Below, piece after piece: positions 7,717 to 15,490 of a stretch of 64,000 nucleotides of DNA. The notes under the pieces are model-generated. The model worked only from the letters and a program-made list of their open reading frames with translations. It was not told the DNA's origin and searched no databases. Position numbers and translations under genes: made by a program. The stretch's first letter is position 1; each line of letters opens with the position of its first letter. Source of the DNA: Jiangella mangrovi. Lineage in GTDB: Bacteria; Actinomycetota; Actinomycetes; Jiangellales; Jiangellaceae. The stretch covers positions 310,001-374,000 of the forward strand of contig NZ_JACHMM010000001.1 of the NCBI RefSeq assembly GCF_014204975.1, in the 5' to 3' direction.

Positions 7717-9375
7717 TTACATCCGATCCGGTGCGACGACGCCGAGCAGCGCGAGGCCGTTGGCCAGGACCACCTGGGTGGCCTCGACCAGCCACAGCCG
7801 CGCGCGGTGCACGTCGGTGGCCTCTTCGTCGCCCATGGGCAGCACGCGGCAGACGTCGTAGAACTTGTGGAAGGTGGACGCGGTGTCCTCGAGGTAGCGC
7901 GCGACGCGGTGCGGCTCGCGCAGCTCGGCCGCCGTGGCGACGACCCGCGGGAACTCGGCCAGCGCGCCCAGCAGCAGCGACTCGCGCTCGTGGTCGAGCA
8001 GCTCGGGCTTCAGCTCGCCCTTGTCGACGCCCAGCTCCGCGGCGTTGCGCAGGATGGACGCCAGCCGGGCGTGGCCGTACTGCACGTAGAAGACCGGGTT
8101 GTCCGAGGTCTGCTTCGTGATCTGGGCGACGTCGAGCGTCAGCGGGGAGTCGGCCGGGTAGCGGCACAGCGAGTACCGCAGCGCGTCGACGCCGGCCGCC
8201 TCGACCACCTGGCCGAGCGTGAGCATGGTGCCGGCGCGCTTGGACAGCCGCAGCTCCTGGCCGTCCTGCACGATCTTGACCAGCTGGCCGATGGGGATCT
8301 CGATGTTGTACTCGGGGTCGTCGCCCGCGCACGCCGCAAGCGCCTTGAGCCGGCCGATGTAGCCGTGGTGGTCGGCACCCAGCAGGTACACGCAGATGTC
8401 GAAGCCGCGCTCGCGCTTGTCGACGTAGTAGGCGGCGTCGGCGGCGAAGTAGGTGTACTCGCCGTTACTGCGCCGCAGGACGCGGTCCTTGTCGTCGCCG
8501 AAGTCGGTGGTGCGCATCCAGAGCGCGCCGTCGGCGTCGAACAGGTGGCCCTGCTGCCGCAGCACGTCGAGGGCGTGCTCGACCCGGCCGTTGTCGTGCA
8601 GGCTGCGCTCGGAGTACCAGACGTCGAAGTGCGTGCGGAACTCTTCGAGCTGCGACTGCTGCTCGGCCAGCTGCAGGCGGTAGCCCGCCTCGCGGAACGC
8701 GACGAGCTGCTCGTCGCGCGGGCGGTCGAGAATGCCGGGCTCCTGCGCGACGACGGCCTTGGCGAGGTCGTTGACGTACTCGCCGTGGTAGCCGTCCTCG
8801 GGCACCGCCTCGCCGTGCGCCCGGGCCATGATGGACGCGCCGAACTTGTCCATCTGGCCGCCGCGGTCGTTGATGTAGAACTCGCGGGTGACGGCGGCCC
8901 CTGCGGCCTCGAGCACCCGCGCCAGCGCGTCACCGACGGCGGCCCAGCGGACGTGGCCGAGGTGCAGCGGCCCCGTGGGGTTGGCCGAGATGAACTCGAC
9001 GTCGATGGTGGTGCCGGCCAGCGCCGTGCCGTGGCCGTACGCCTCGCCCGCCTCGACGACGGTGCGGGCCAGCTCGCCCTGCGCCGCGGCCGACACGGTG
9101 ATGTTGAGGAAGCCCGGCCCCGCGATGTCGACGGCCTCGATGCCGTCGACCTGACGCAGGCGCGCCGAGAGCAGCTCGGCCAGCGCCCGCGGGTTGGTGC
9201 CCGCCTTCTTCGCCAGCTGGAGCGCGACGTTCGTGGCGTAGTCGCCGTGGTCGCGGTTGCGCGGTCGCTCGACGCTCACCTGGGTGGGCACACCGTCGGG
9301 CAGGGCGAGGTCACCTGCGTCGACGGCGGCGGTGAGAACGTCACGTACCGCGCTGGAGAGCTGTTCGGGGGTCAC
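7717..9375 (-). CDS. argS: Arginyl-tRNA synthetase
   Basis: A 552-residue class Ia aminoacyl-tRNA synthetase that charges tRNA-Arg. The N-terminal Add-1 domain has RNRDHGDYATNVAL. The HIGH signature appears as PTGPLHLGHVR (HLGH at 138-141). The KMSKS loop is replaced by the ArgRS-type LSKRAGTMLT, and the C-terminal anticodon-binding DALR domain has YVQYGHARLASI. GTG start at 9375, overlapping the stop of the HTH gene by 4 bp (GTGA), so translation is coupled to that regulator. Product length and motifs are complete. Confidence 0.97.
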   Translation of the reverse strand: MTPEQLSSAVRDVLTAAVDAGDLALPDGVPTQVSVERPRNRDHGDYATNVALQLAKKAGTNPRALAELLSARLRQVDGIEAVDIAGPGFLNITVSAAAQGELARTVVEAGEAYGHGTALAGTTIDVEFISANPTGPLHLGHVRWAAVGDALARVLEAAGAAVTREFYINDRGGQMDKFGASIMARAHGEAVPEDGYHGEYVNDLAKAVVAQEPGILDRPRDEQLVAFREAGYRLQLAEQQSQLEEFRTHFDVWYSERSLHDNGRVEHALDVLRQQGHLFDADGALWMRTTDFGDDKDRVLRRSNGEYTYFAADAAYYVDKRERGFDICVYLLGADHHGYIGRLKALAACAGDDPEYNIEIPIGQLVKIVQDGQELRLSKRAGTMLTLGQVVEAAGVDALRYSLCRYPADSPLTLDVAQITKQTSDNPVFYVQYGHARLASILRNAAELGVDKGELKPELLDHERESLLLGALAEFPRVVATAAELREPHRVARYLEDTASTFHKFYDVCRVLPMGDEEATDVHRARLWLVEATQVVLANGLALLGVVAPDRM

Positions 9376-9659
9376 CGAGCAAGCGTAGCCAAATCGCCGG
9401 CCGGGATCCTCTCGGTATCCGCGGCGAGACCGGCCAGCAGCTCGTCGAGCTTGAGCCCGAGCACGTCGGCGACGGCGACCACGGTGAAGAACGCCGGCGT
9501 GGGGATGCGGCCCCGCTCGATCTTGCGCAGCGTCTCGGGCGAGATCCCCGCCTGCGTCGCGACGTCGACGATGCTGCGGTCGCCGCGCGCCTCGCGCAGT
9601 GACAGGCCCAGCCGCTCGCCACGCTCACGCTCGTCGAGGGTCAACGGGACTCGCACCAT
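9372..9659 (-). CDS. Small XRE-type helix-turn-helix regulator heading the argS-lysA operon
   Basis: A 95-residue protein starting MVRVPLTLDERERG. The helix-turn-helix is in RSIVDVATQAGISPETLRKIERGRIPTPAFFTVVAVADVLGL, which matches Xre/HTH_3 proteins (split here only for length, about residues 28-70). The start chosen is ATG at 9659 because a -10 box (TAGTAT) lies 8 nt upstream, giving a leaderless mRNA. Longer in-frame starts would read through that promoter. It overlaps argS by 4 bp. It may regulate its own operon. The shared promoter element with map is discussed in the findings. Confidence 0.82.
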   Translation of the reverse strand: MVRVPLTLDERERGERLGLSLREARGDRSIVDVATQAGISPETLRKIERGRIPTPAFFTVVAVADVLGLKLDELLAGLAADTERIPAGDLATLAR

Positions 9660-9666
9660 GCGCCCA

Positions 9667-9680
9667 ATACTAATACCGGT
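9667..9680 (-). promoter_or_regulatory. Leaderless promoter of the HTH-argS-lysA operon
   Basis: On the minus strand the sequence is ACCGGTATTAGTAT, then 7 nt, then the ATG at 9659. TAGTAT (9672-9667) is a good actinobacterial -10 box at the right distance for transcription to begin on or next to the A of ATG. No Shine-Dalgarno sequence is seen. The ACCGGTATT part recurs at the map promoter (30244-30260). Confidence 0.6.
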
Positions 9681-9738
9681 CGGCCGGGGTTGAGGGGTTG
9701 CCTCCTCGTCCACGCCTCGCCGCTTCCGCGGCGGTGCC

Positions 9739-9836
9739 TCCTGGTCTGGCGTCACGTCCTGGTCTCACGTCACGCGTTCCGGCCGAGTTCGGGCGTTTCG
9801 CGTGACACCAGACCACGACGTGACAGCAGACCAGGA
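9739..9836. repeat. Long imperfect inverted repeat
   Basis: Arms 9739-9776 and 9799-9836, each 38 nt, pair at about 33 of 38 positions around a 22-nt loop. Each arm contains CTGGTCT and GTCACGT twice, so the arm itself looks like a duplicated unit. It lies in the gap upstream of the HTH promoter and downstream of the SDR operon. It could terminate the SDR operon. No coding content. Confidence 0.75.
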
Positions 9837-9883
9837 CGCCGGCCCGACCGCGACGGCCGGAACCGTCCTCGATGCACCCGGAC

Positions 9884-9915
9884 AAGAGAATGGGCAGCAG
9901 GGGGGACGGGGCCAC
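9884..9915. repeat. Fragment of composite repeat (right arm of module A')
   Basis: AAGAGAATGGGCAGCAG followed by GGGGGACGGGGCCACC matches 63806-63836 almost exactly, with one extra G. Only the right arm is present, so the hairpin cannot form here. It lies about 30 bp from the 3' end of the SDR gene. Confidence 0.8.
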
Positions 9916-9947
9916 CCCGCGCAACCACGCGAGACCCCGCAGAACCT

Positions 9948-10700
9948 CTACATCACCGCCAGCTGTCCCCCGTCGATGACGAGCTCCGTCCCCGTGACGA
10001 AGGCGGCGTCGTCGGAGGCGAGGAACGCGCACGCGCCCGCGACGTCCTCGGCGAGACCCGCCCGGCCGAGCGGGATCCGGTCGCGCACGTACGTCTCCAC
10101 GAAACCCTCCCCCAACCCCGAGGCGATGGCGGCGTTGAGCGGGGTCGCGATGTAGCCGGGGCACAGGGCGTTCACCCGGATCCCGTGCCGCCCCAGCTCG
10201 ACGGCCATGGTGCGGGTGAGCAGCAGGACGCCGGCCTTGGTGGCGTTGTAGTGCGCATAGTCCTCCTCGCCGCCGAGGCCGTTGGTCGAGGACATGGTCA
10301 CGATCACCCCACCTCGCCCGCGCGCGACCATGCCGCGCGCGACGGCCTGGGTGACGAGGAAGGTGCCGCGCAGGTTGACGGCGACCACGCGGTCGAACGA
10401 CTCCGCCGAGATGTCGAGGAACGGCGAGCGGCTCGCGATGCCGGCGTTGCTGACCAGCACGTCCACGCCGCCCAGCCAGTCCGACGCCGCTGCCGCCATC
10501 GCATCCACGTCCGCGGAACGACTCACGTCGCAGCACATGCCGCCGACACCGAGCGAGGCCACCGTCGCGTCCACCGCGGCCGCGTCGTCGGCGCAGACGA
10601 AGACCCGCGCCCCCTCGGCCAGGAAGCGCCGCGCGGTCGCCAGGCCGATGCCGCTGGTCCCGCCCGTCACGAGCACTCCGCGACCGGCCAGCCCCCGCAC
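9948..10700 (-). CDS. Short-chain dehydrogenase/reductase (SDR)
   Basis: A 250-residue classical SDR with NAD(P) motif LVTGGTSGIGLA, NAG in VSNAGIAS, catalytic Ser in VTMSSTNG, and YNATKAG carrying Tyr and Lys. It ends in the usual LVIDGG motif. GTG start at 10700 shares one base with the stop of the ROK kinase, so it is the last gene of the peptide/ROK operon. Substrate is probably a sugar or sugar acid derivative, inferred from the kinase upstream. Confidence 0.88.
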   Translation of the reverse strand: MRGLAGRGVLVTGGTSGIGLATARRFLAEGARVFVCADDAAAVDATVASLGVGGMCCDVSRSADVDAMAAAASDWLGGVDVLVSNAGIASRSPFLDISAESFDRVVAVNLRGTFLVTQAVARGMVARGRGGVIVTMSSTNGLGGEEDYAHYNATKAGVLLLTRTMAVELGRHGIRVNALCPGYIATPLNAAIASGLGEGFVETYVRDRIPLGRAGLAEDVAGACAFLASDDAAFVTGTELVIDGGQLAVM

Positions 10701-11602
10701 TACGCGAGCTCCCAGGCCAGCAGGCCGGCCCCCAGACAGGCTGCCCGGTCGCCCAGCGCGGCCGGGGCGAGCGACGGCTGGCGCTGCAGGGTCAGTAGCT
10801 CGTCCAGGCGCCGGGCCAGCGGCACGAGCAGGTCGTCGCCGGCCAGGGAGAGCCCGCCGCCGACGACCACCAGTTCGGGCCCGACCAGCGACGAGCCGAT
10901 GGCCAGCGCCTGTGCCAGGTACTCGACCGCCTCCTGCCAGACGGCGCGCGCCACCGGATCACCGCCCCTGGCCCGGGCCAGCACCTCCGCGGCCCCGTCG
11001 GCGACGCGGCCGCTGCGTTCGCCGTACCGCCGGGCGATGGCGGCCGCCGACGCCACGGTCTCGAGGCAGCCGTGCCCGCCGCAGGCGCACGGCTCGGAGC
11101 CCGCCACCCGCACGTGCCCGATCTCGCCCGCGTAGCCGCCCGCCTCCAGCAGGTTGCCGTCGACGATGAGGGCCGCGCCGATCCCCGTCCCGATGGCGAG
11201 GAACACCACGTCGTCACGGTCGCGGGCCGCACCGAGCCGCGACTCGGCCAGCGCGGCGACCCGGACGTCGTGCCCGAACGCGACCGGCAGCCCGGTGCGC
11301 GCGACAGCCAGCTCGGTGAAGGGCACGTCGGTCCAGCCGAGGTTCTCCGACCACAGCGCCGTCCCGGTCTGCGCGTCGACCATGCCCGGCACGACCAGCC
11401 CGGCCGCCGCTGCCGTCCGCGCTCGCGGATGCGCTGCCAGCTCCTCCAACGCGGTGAGCACGGACTTGACGACGGCGTCCGGCCCGCGGTCGCGCAGTGT
11501 CGGCCGCGACGTCTCGGCCAGCACGTTCATCGCCCGGTCGAAGACGGCGCCCTTCATGACGGTGCCGCCCACGTCCAGCGCGATGACCGTTCCCGCGGTC
11601 AC
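10700..11602 (-). CDS. ROK-family sugar kinase
   Basis: A 300-residue kinase. The N-terminal phosphate-binding motif is ALDVGGTVMKGAVF, the ROK signature region IGTGIGAALIVDGNLL..GEIGHV is present, and the zinc-binding motif CACGGHGCLE is intact. GTG start at 11602 overlaps the stop of the second ATPase by 4 bp (GTGA). Likely to phosphorylate a hexose or N-acyl amino sugar released from whatever the linked importer brings in. The family includes glucokinase, N-acetylmannosamine kinase and N-acetylglucosamine kinase, and specificity cannot be read here. Confidence 0.9.
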   Translation of the reverse strand: MTAGTVIALDVGGTVMKGAVFDRAMNVLAETSRPTLRDRGPDAVVKSVLTALEELAAHPRARTAAAAGLVVPGMVDAQTGTALWSENLGWTDVPFTELAVARTGLPVAFGHDVRVAALAESRLGAARDRDDVVFLAIGTGIGAALIVDGNLLEAGGYAGEIGHVRVAGSEPCACGGHGCLETVASAAAIARRYGERSGRVADGAAEVLARARGGDPVARAVWQEAVEYLAQALAIGSSLVGPELVVVGGGLSLAGDDLLVPLARRLDELLTLQRQPSLAPAALGDRAACLGAGLLAWELA

Positions 11603-12594
11603 AGACGGGGACCCGTTCCGTCGGCCAGCACCAGGTGGCAGGCGACCGGGTGGCCGTCGTCGCCGCGCGGAACCAGCGCGGGGTCGTCGGTCCGGCAGAC
11701 CGCCTCGGCGACCGGGCAGCGGGTGTGGAACCGGCACCCCGGCGGCGGGTCGAGCGCACTGGGCATGTCGCCGCTGAGCACCACCCGCTGGGCCGCCCCG
11801 TCGACGGCGTGCAGCGGCGGCTCCGCGGACAGCAGCGCCTGCGTGTACGGATGGCGGGGCTGCGCGAACAGCTCGCTCGCCTTCGCCACCTCGACGATGC
11901 GGCCGAGGTACATGACGGCGATGCGGTCGCACATGAACTCCACGACGCTGAGGTCGTGCGAGATGAACAGGCAGGTGAACCCCAGCTCGGCCTGCAGGTC
12001 CTTGAGCAGGTTGAGGATGCCGGCCTGCACCGACACGTCGAGCGCCGAGACCGGCTCGTCGGCGATGAGGACCGACGGCTGCAGGCTCAGGGCGCGCGCG
12101 ATGCCGACCCGCTGGCGCTGCCCGCCGGAGAGCTCGTGCGGGTAGCGGTGCCGCCACGCCGCCGCCAGCCCGCAATGGTCGAACAGCTCACTCACCCTTT
12201 CCTCGAGCGAGCGCCCCCTGGCCACCCGGTGCAGCCGCAGCGGCTCGGCGACGATGTCGCCGATGGACATCCGCGGGTCCAGCGACGAGTACGGATCCTG
12301 GAAGACCATCCGCAGCCGGCGGTGGACGGCGCGCAGCTCACGTCCCCCGGCGCGGGAGATGTCGCGGCCCTCGAACTCCACCGTCCCGGCGGTCGGCGTC
12401 TGCAGTCGCAGCAGCACCTTGCCCAGGGTCGACTTGCCGCTGCCGGACTCGCCGACCAGGCCGAACGTCTCGCCCGCCGCGAGGTCGAGGTCGACGCCGT
12501 CGACGGCGCGCAGCACCGACCGGTGGCCGAGCGACCCGACCTGGAACTCCTTGACCAGGCCGCTCGCCCGCAGAACCGTCCCCTCGGGGCTCAC
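11599..12594 (-). CDS. Oligopeptide/dipeptide ABC importer ATP-binding protein (DppF/OppF type)
   Basis: A 331-residue ATPase. Walker A GESGSGKST, the OppF-typical QDPYSSLDPRM, signature LSGGQRQRVGIARAL, Walker B VLIADEPVSALDVS. The C-terminal oligo_HPY extension has conserved cysteines in CRFHTRCPVAEAVC, which in this family can hold an iron-sulphur cluster. Of two adjacent GTG codons, the second (12594) gives a GTGA overlap with the upstream gene and sits 6 nt after GGAGGA. Works with the DppD-like ATPase and two permeases encoded just upstream. Confidence 0.93.
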   Translation of the reverse strand: MSPEGTVLRASGLVKEFQVGSLGHRSVLRAVDGVDLDLAAGETFGLVGESGSGKSTLGKVLLRLQTPTAGTVEFEGRDISRAGGRELRAVHRRLRMVFQDPYSSLDPRMSIGDIVAEPLRLHRVARGRSLEERVSELFDHCGLAAAWRHRYPHELSGGQRQRVGIARALSLQPSVLIADEPVSALDVSVQAGILNLLKDLQAELGFTCLFISHDLSVVEFMCDRIAVMYLGRIVEVAKASELFAQPRHPYTQALLSAEPPLHAVDGAAQRVVLSGDMPSALDPPPGCRFHTRCPVAEAVCRTDDPALVPRGDDGHPVACHLVLADGTGPRL

Positions 12595-13613
12595 CACGAC
12601 TCCTCCGGGTTGAAGCAGGCCACCAGGCCCCCGCCCGCCGGTTCCAGCTCGGGGCGGACCCGGCCGCACTGGTCGACGCCGCGGTGGCAGCGGGCTTCGA
12701 ACGTGCACGCCGTCGCCGGCGCGGTCATGGTGGGCACCCGGCCGGGGATCTCGGCCAGCCGCCGCCCGCCGTGCTCCGGCCCGCCCGCGATCCCCCCGGA
12801 AGCCGCAGCGGACACCGTCGCCGATCGGGCCGCTTGGGGCGTCGAGGCGAGCAGCCGCGCGGTGTACGGATGTCGCGGGGTGTCGAGGATGTCGCGGGTC
12901 GGGCCCTCCTCGACCTTGCGCCCGGCGTACATGATCGACACCCGGTCGGCCATGGTCGCGATGACGCCGAGGTTGTGTGTGATCAGCATGATCGCCAGGT
13001 CGACGCGGTCGCGCAGGCTGCGCAGCAGGTCGAGGATCTGCGCCTGGACAGTGACGTCGAGGGCCGTCGTGGGCTCGTCGGCGATGAGCAGCTTCGGCTC
13101 GCAGGCGATCGCGATGGCGATCATCACGCGCTGCCGCATGCCGCCGGACAACTGGTGCGGGTACGCACGGCTACGGTTCGAAGCGTCGGGGATGCCGACG
13201 AGGTCGAGCAGCTCGACGGCGCGCGCCGCGGCCGCCGTCCGGCCCAGGTCGCGGTGCCGACGCAGCACCTCGCCGATCTGGCGGCCCACCGGCATGACCG
13301 GGTTGAGCGAGGTCATCGGCTCCTGGAAGATCATGCCGACCTCGCTCCCCCGCAGCCGGCGCAGGTCGCCGGGCGGCAGGGTGAGCAGGTCGCGCCCGGA
13401 CAGCCGCACGCCGCCGCCGCGCACCGACGCGCTGCCCGGCAGCAGCCCCATGATCGAGAGGCCGAGGGTGCTCTTGCCGCAGCCGGACTCGCCGACGACA
13501 CCGACGATCTCGCCCGGCTCGACCCGCAGCGACACGTCGTCGAGCGCCAGCACCTCGCCGTCGCCGGAGCGGAACCCGACGGAGAGCCCGTCCACCTCGA
13601 GTACCGGGGTCAT
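12591..13613 (-). CDS. Oligopeptide/dipeptide ABC importer ATP-binding protein (DppD/OppD type)
   Basis: A 340-residue ATPase with Walker A GESGCGKST, FQEPMTSLNPV, signature LSGGMRQRVMIAIA, Walker B LLIADEPTTALDV, and the C-terminal cysteine motif CTFEARCHRGVDQC. ATG at 13613 overlaps the permease stop by 4 bp. Together with the next gene it forms the heterodimeric motor of the importer. Between residues about 265 and 300 there is a low-complexity Ala/Gly stretch (TVSAAASGGIAGG), absent from most relatives. Confidence 0.93.
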   Translation of the reverse strand: MTPVLEVDGLSVGFRSGDGEVLALDDVSLRVEPGEIVGVVGESGCGKSTLGLSIMGLLPGSASVRGGGVRLSGRDLLTLPPGDLRRLRGSEVGMIFQEPMTSLNPVMPVGRQIGEVLRRHRDLGRTAAAARAVELLDLVGIPDASNRSRAYPHQLSGGMRQRVMIAIAIACEPKLLIADEPTTALDVTVQAQILDLLRSLRDRVDLAIMLITHNLGVIATMADRVSIMYAGRKVEEGPTRDILDTPRHPYTARLLASTPQAARSATVSAAASGGIAGGPEHGGRRLAEIPGRVPTMTAPATACTFEARCHRGVDQCGRVRPELEPAGGGLVACFNPEESW

Positions 13614-14491
13614 CGTGCCCTCCGTGGGTCCAGGGCGTCGCGGGCGCCGTCGCCGAGCAGGTTGAAGCCGAGCGCCGCGACGAAGATCGCCAGGCCCGGG
13701 AAGACCGCCAGCCACGGCGCCGTCGTCGTGTACGCCTGAGCGGCCGTGAGCATGACCCCCCACGACGGCGTCGGCGGCTGCACGCCGAGGCCGAGGAACG
13801 ACAGCATCGACTCGGTGATGATCGCGAACGGCATCAACACCGTGACCTGCACGATCAACGTGTTGACGATGTTCGGCAGGACGTGCCGGCCGAGGATCCG
13901 GGCGCTGCCGGCGCCGTCGGCCACCGAGGCGGCGATGTAGTCCTCCTCGCGCACCGAGAGCGTCTCGCCGCGGACCACCCGGATGAGCATGGGCACCTGC
14001 GAGACGCCGATGGCGATGGCGGCGTTGACCATCGACGGCCCGAGGATCGCCGTCAGGCCGACCGCCAGGACGATGAACGGGAACGCAAGCCCGGTGTCGG
14101 TCAGCCGCATGACGACGGTGTCCAGTCCGCCGCGGAAGTACCCGGCCACCAGCCCGAGCGGCAGCGCCACCAGCAGCGCGAGCAGCGTCGCCAGCACGCC
14201 CACCTGCAACGACGTCCGGCTGCCCCAGATGATTCGCGACGCGACGTCGCGGCCGAGCTCGTCGGTGCCCAGCCAGTGCGCCCCGGACGGGCCGGAGAGC
14301 GCCGGCGAGCCGGTGATCTCCTCGGCCCCGAACGGCGCGAGCACCGGCGCCAGCAGGGCGACCAGCACCACCCCGCCCACGAGGACGAGGCCGATGCGCC
14401 CGGTGCGGTGCCCGGCGATGCGGCGCAGGACGCCGCGCCTCCGGACCACCGGCTCGGAGGATGGGGTGTCGACGGTCGTCACGGCGCTCAC
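13610..14491 (-). CDS. Peptide ABC importer permease (DppC/OppC type)
   Basis: A 293-residue membrane protein. The N-terminal OppC segment includes LVGGVVLVALLAPVLAPFG. WLGTDELGRDVASRIIWG is the family hallmark, and the EAA-type loop is EEDYIAASVADGAG. About six helices. GTG at 14491 overlaps the DppB-type stop by 4 bp. Pairs with the upstream permease to form the channel. Confidence 0.92.
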   Translation of the reverse strand: MSAVTTVDTPSSEPVVRRRGVLRRIAGHRTGRIGLVLVGGVVLVALLAPVLAPFGAEEITGSPALSGPSGAHWLGTDELGRDVASRIIWGSRTSLQVGVLATLLALLVALPLGLVAGYFRGGLDTVVMRLTDTGLAFPFIVLAVGLTAILGPSMVNAAIAIGVSQVPMLIRVVRGETLSVREEDYIAASVADGAGSARILGRHVLPNIVNTLIVQVTVLMPFAIITESMLSFLGLGVQPPTPSWGVMLTAAQAYTTTAPWLAVFPGLAIFVAALGFNLLGDGARDALDPRRAR

Positions 14492-15450
14492 GCTGCCTTC
14501 GCCTCCAGCCGGACTCGAGGGTTCAGGACGGTGTAGAGGACGTCGACCAGCAGGTTGACGACGATGTAGGCGACGGCGGCCAGCAGGGTGACGGCCTGGA
14601 TCACCGGGTAGTCGCGGGTGGAGACGGCGTCGATGATCAGCTTGCCGAAGCCCGGGATGAGGAAGATCTGCTCCGTCACCACCGAGCCGGCGATCAGCAG
14701 GCCCAGCTGCAGGCCCAGGATCGTCGTGACGGTCAGCAGGCTGTTGCGCAGGGCGTGCCGGACCACGACCGACCACTCCGACAGCCCCTTGGCGCGCGCG
14801 GTCCGGATGAAGTCGGCCGAGAGCGTCTGCACCATGGACGACCGCGTCTGGCGCATGATCACCGCCGACAGCCCCATGCCCAGCACCACCGACGGCAGCA
14901 CCAGGTGCTGCAGGTTCGCCACCGGGTCGTCGGCGAACGCCACGAACCCCGACGCCGGGAAGATCCCGAGCTGCACCGCGAAGACCGCGATGAGGATCAG
15001 CCCGACCCAGAAGTTCGGCACCGACATCCCGGTCAGCGTCAGCGCGTTGCCGAGGTGGTCGGGCCAGCGACCGCGGTACATGGCCGCCAGCACCCCGATC
15101 GGGATGCCCACCAGCATGGCGACGAGCAGGCTGCACGCCGCCAGCTGGAGGGTCACCGGGATCCGGTCGGCCACCATGTCCGCGACCGGCAGCGACGTGC
15201 GGATCGACTGGCCGAAGTCGCCTTGCAGCACCTGGGACAGCCAGGCGACGTACTGTGCGGGGAGCGGCTGGTCCAGCCCGTAGCGCTCGCGGATGGCCGC
15301 CAGCAGCTCCGGGTCGCGCGCACCTTCCTGCCCGGCCAGCGCCAGGGCCGGATCGCCGGGCAGGGCGTGCGCGCCGAGGAACACCACGACCGAGGCCAGC
15401 AGGAGGGTGACGATGGCCCAGCCCGCTCTCCTGATCACGTACGCGGTCAT
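14488..15450 (-). CDS. Peptide ABC importer permease (DppB/OppB type)
   Basis: A 320-residue membrane protein beginning MTAYVIRRAGWAIVTLLLASVVVF. The conserved HALPGDP motif follows, then AQYVAWLSQVLQGDFGQSI, and the EAA loop has DFIRTARAKGLSEW. Six helices expected. It begins 40 bp after the stop of the binding-protein gene and overlaps the next permease by 4 bp. Confidence 0.93.
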   Translation of the reverse strand: MTAYVIRRAGWAIVTLLLASVVVFLGAHALPGDPALALAGQEGARDPELLAAIRERYGLDQPLPAQYVAWLSQVLQGDFGQSIRTSLPVADMVADRIPVTLQLAACSLLVAMLVGIPIGVLAAMYRGRWPDHLGNALTLTGMSVPNFWVGLILIAVFAVQLGIFPASGFVAFADDPVANLQHLVLPSVVLGMGLSAVIMRQTRSSMVQTLSADFIRTARAKGLSEWSVVVRHALRNSLLTVTTILGLQLGLLIAGSVVTEQIFLIPGFGKLIIDAVSTRDYPVIQAVTLLAAVAYIVVNLLVDVLYTVLNPRVRLEAKAA

Positions 15451-15490
15451 CGACCCGTCCTTTCGGTCGCTGCGTGGCGGACGCTCCCCG

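Noticed and set aside
6403-9693. 1096-codon open frame on the plus strand opposite lysA and argS
   Set aside because: It is the antisense of two certain genes. Its Val/Gly/Asp/Arg-rich sequence has no family pattern, as usual for GC-rich shadows.
11635-13665. 676-codon plus-strand frame opposite the ABC ATPases
   Set aside because: Mirror of two ATPase genes with full Walker motifs; no domain of its own.
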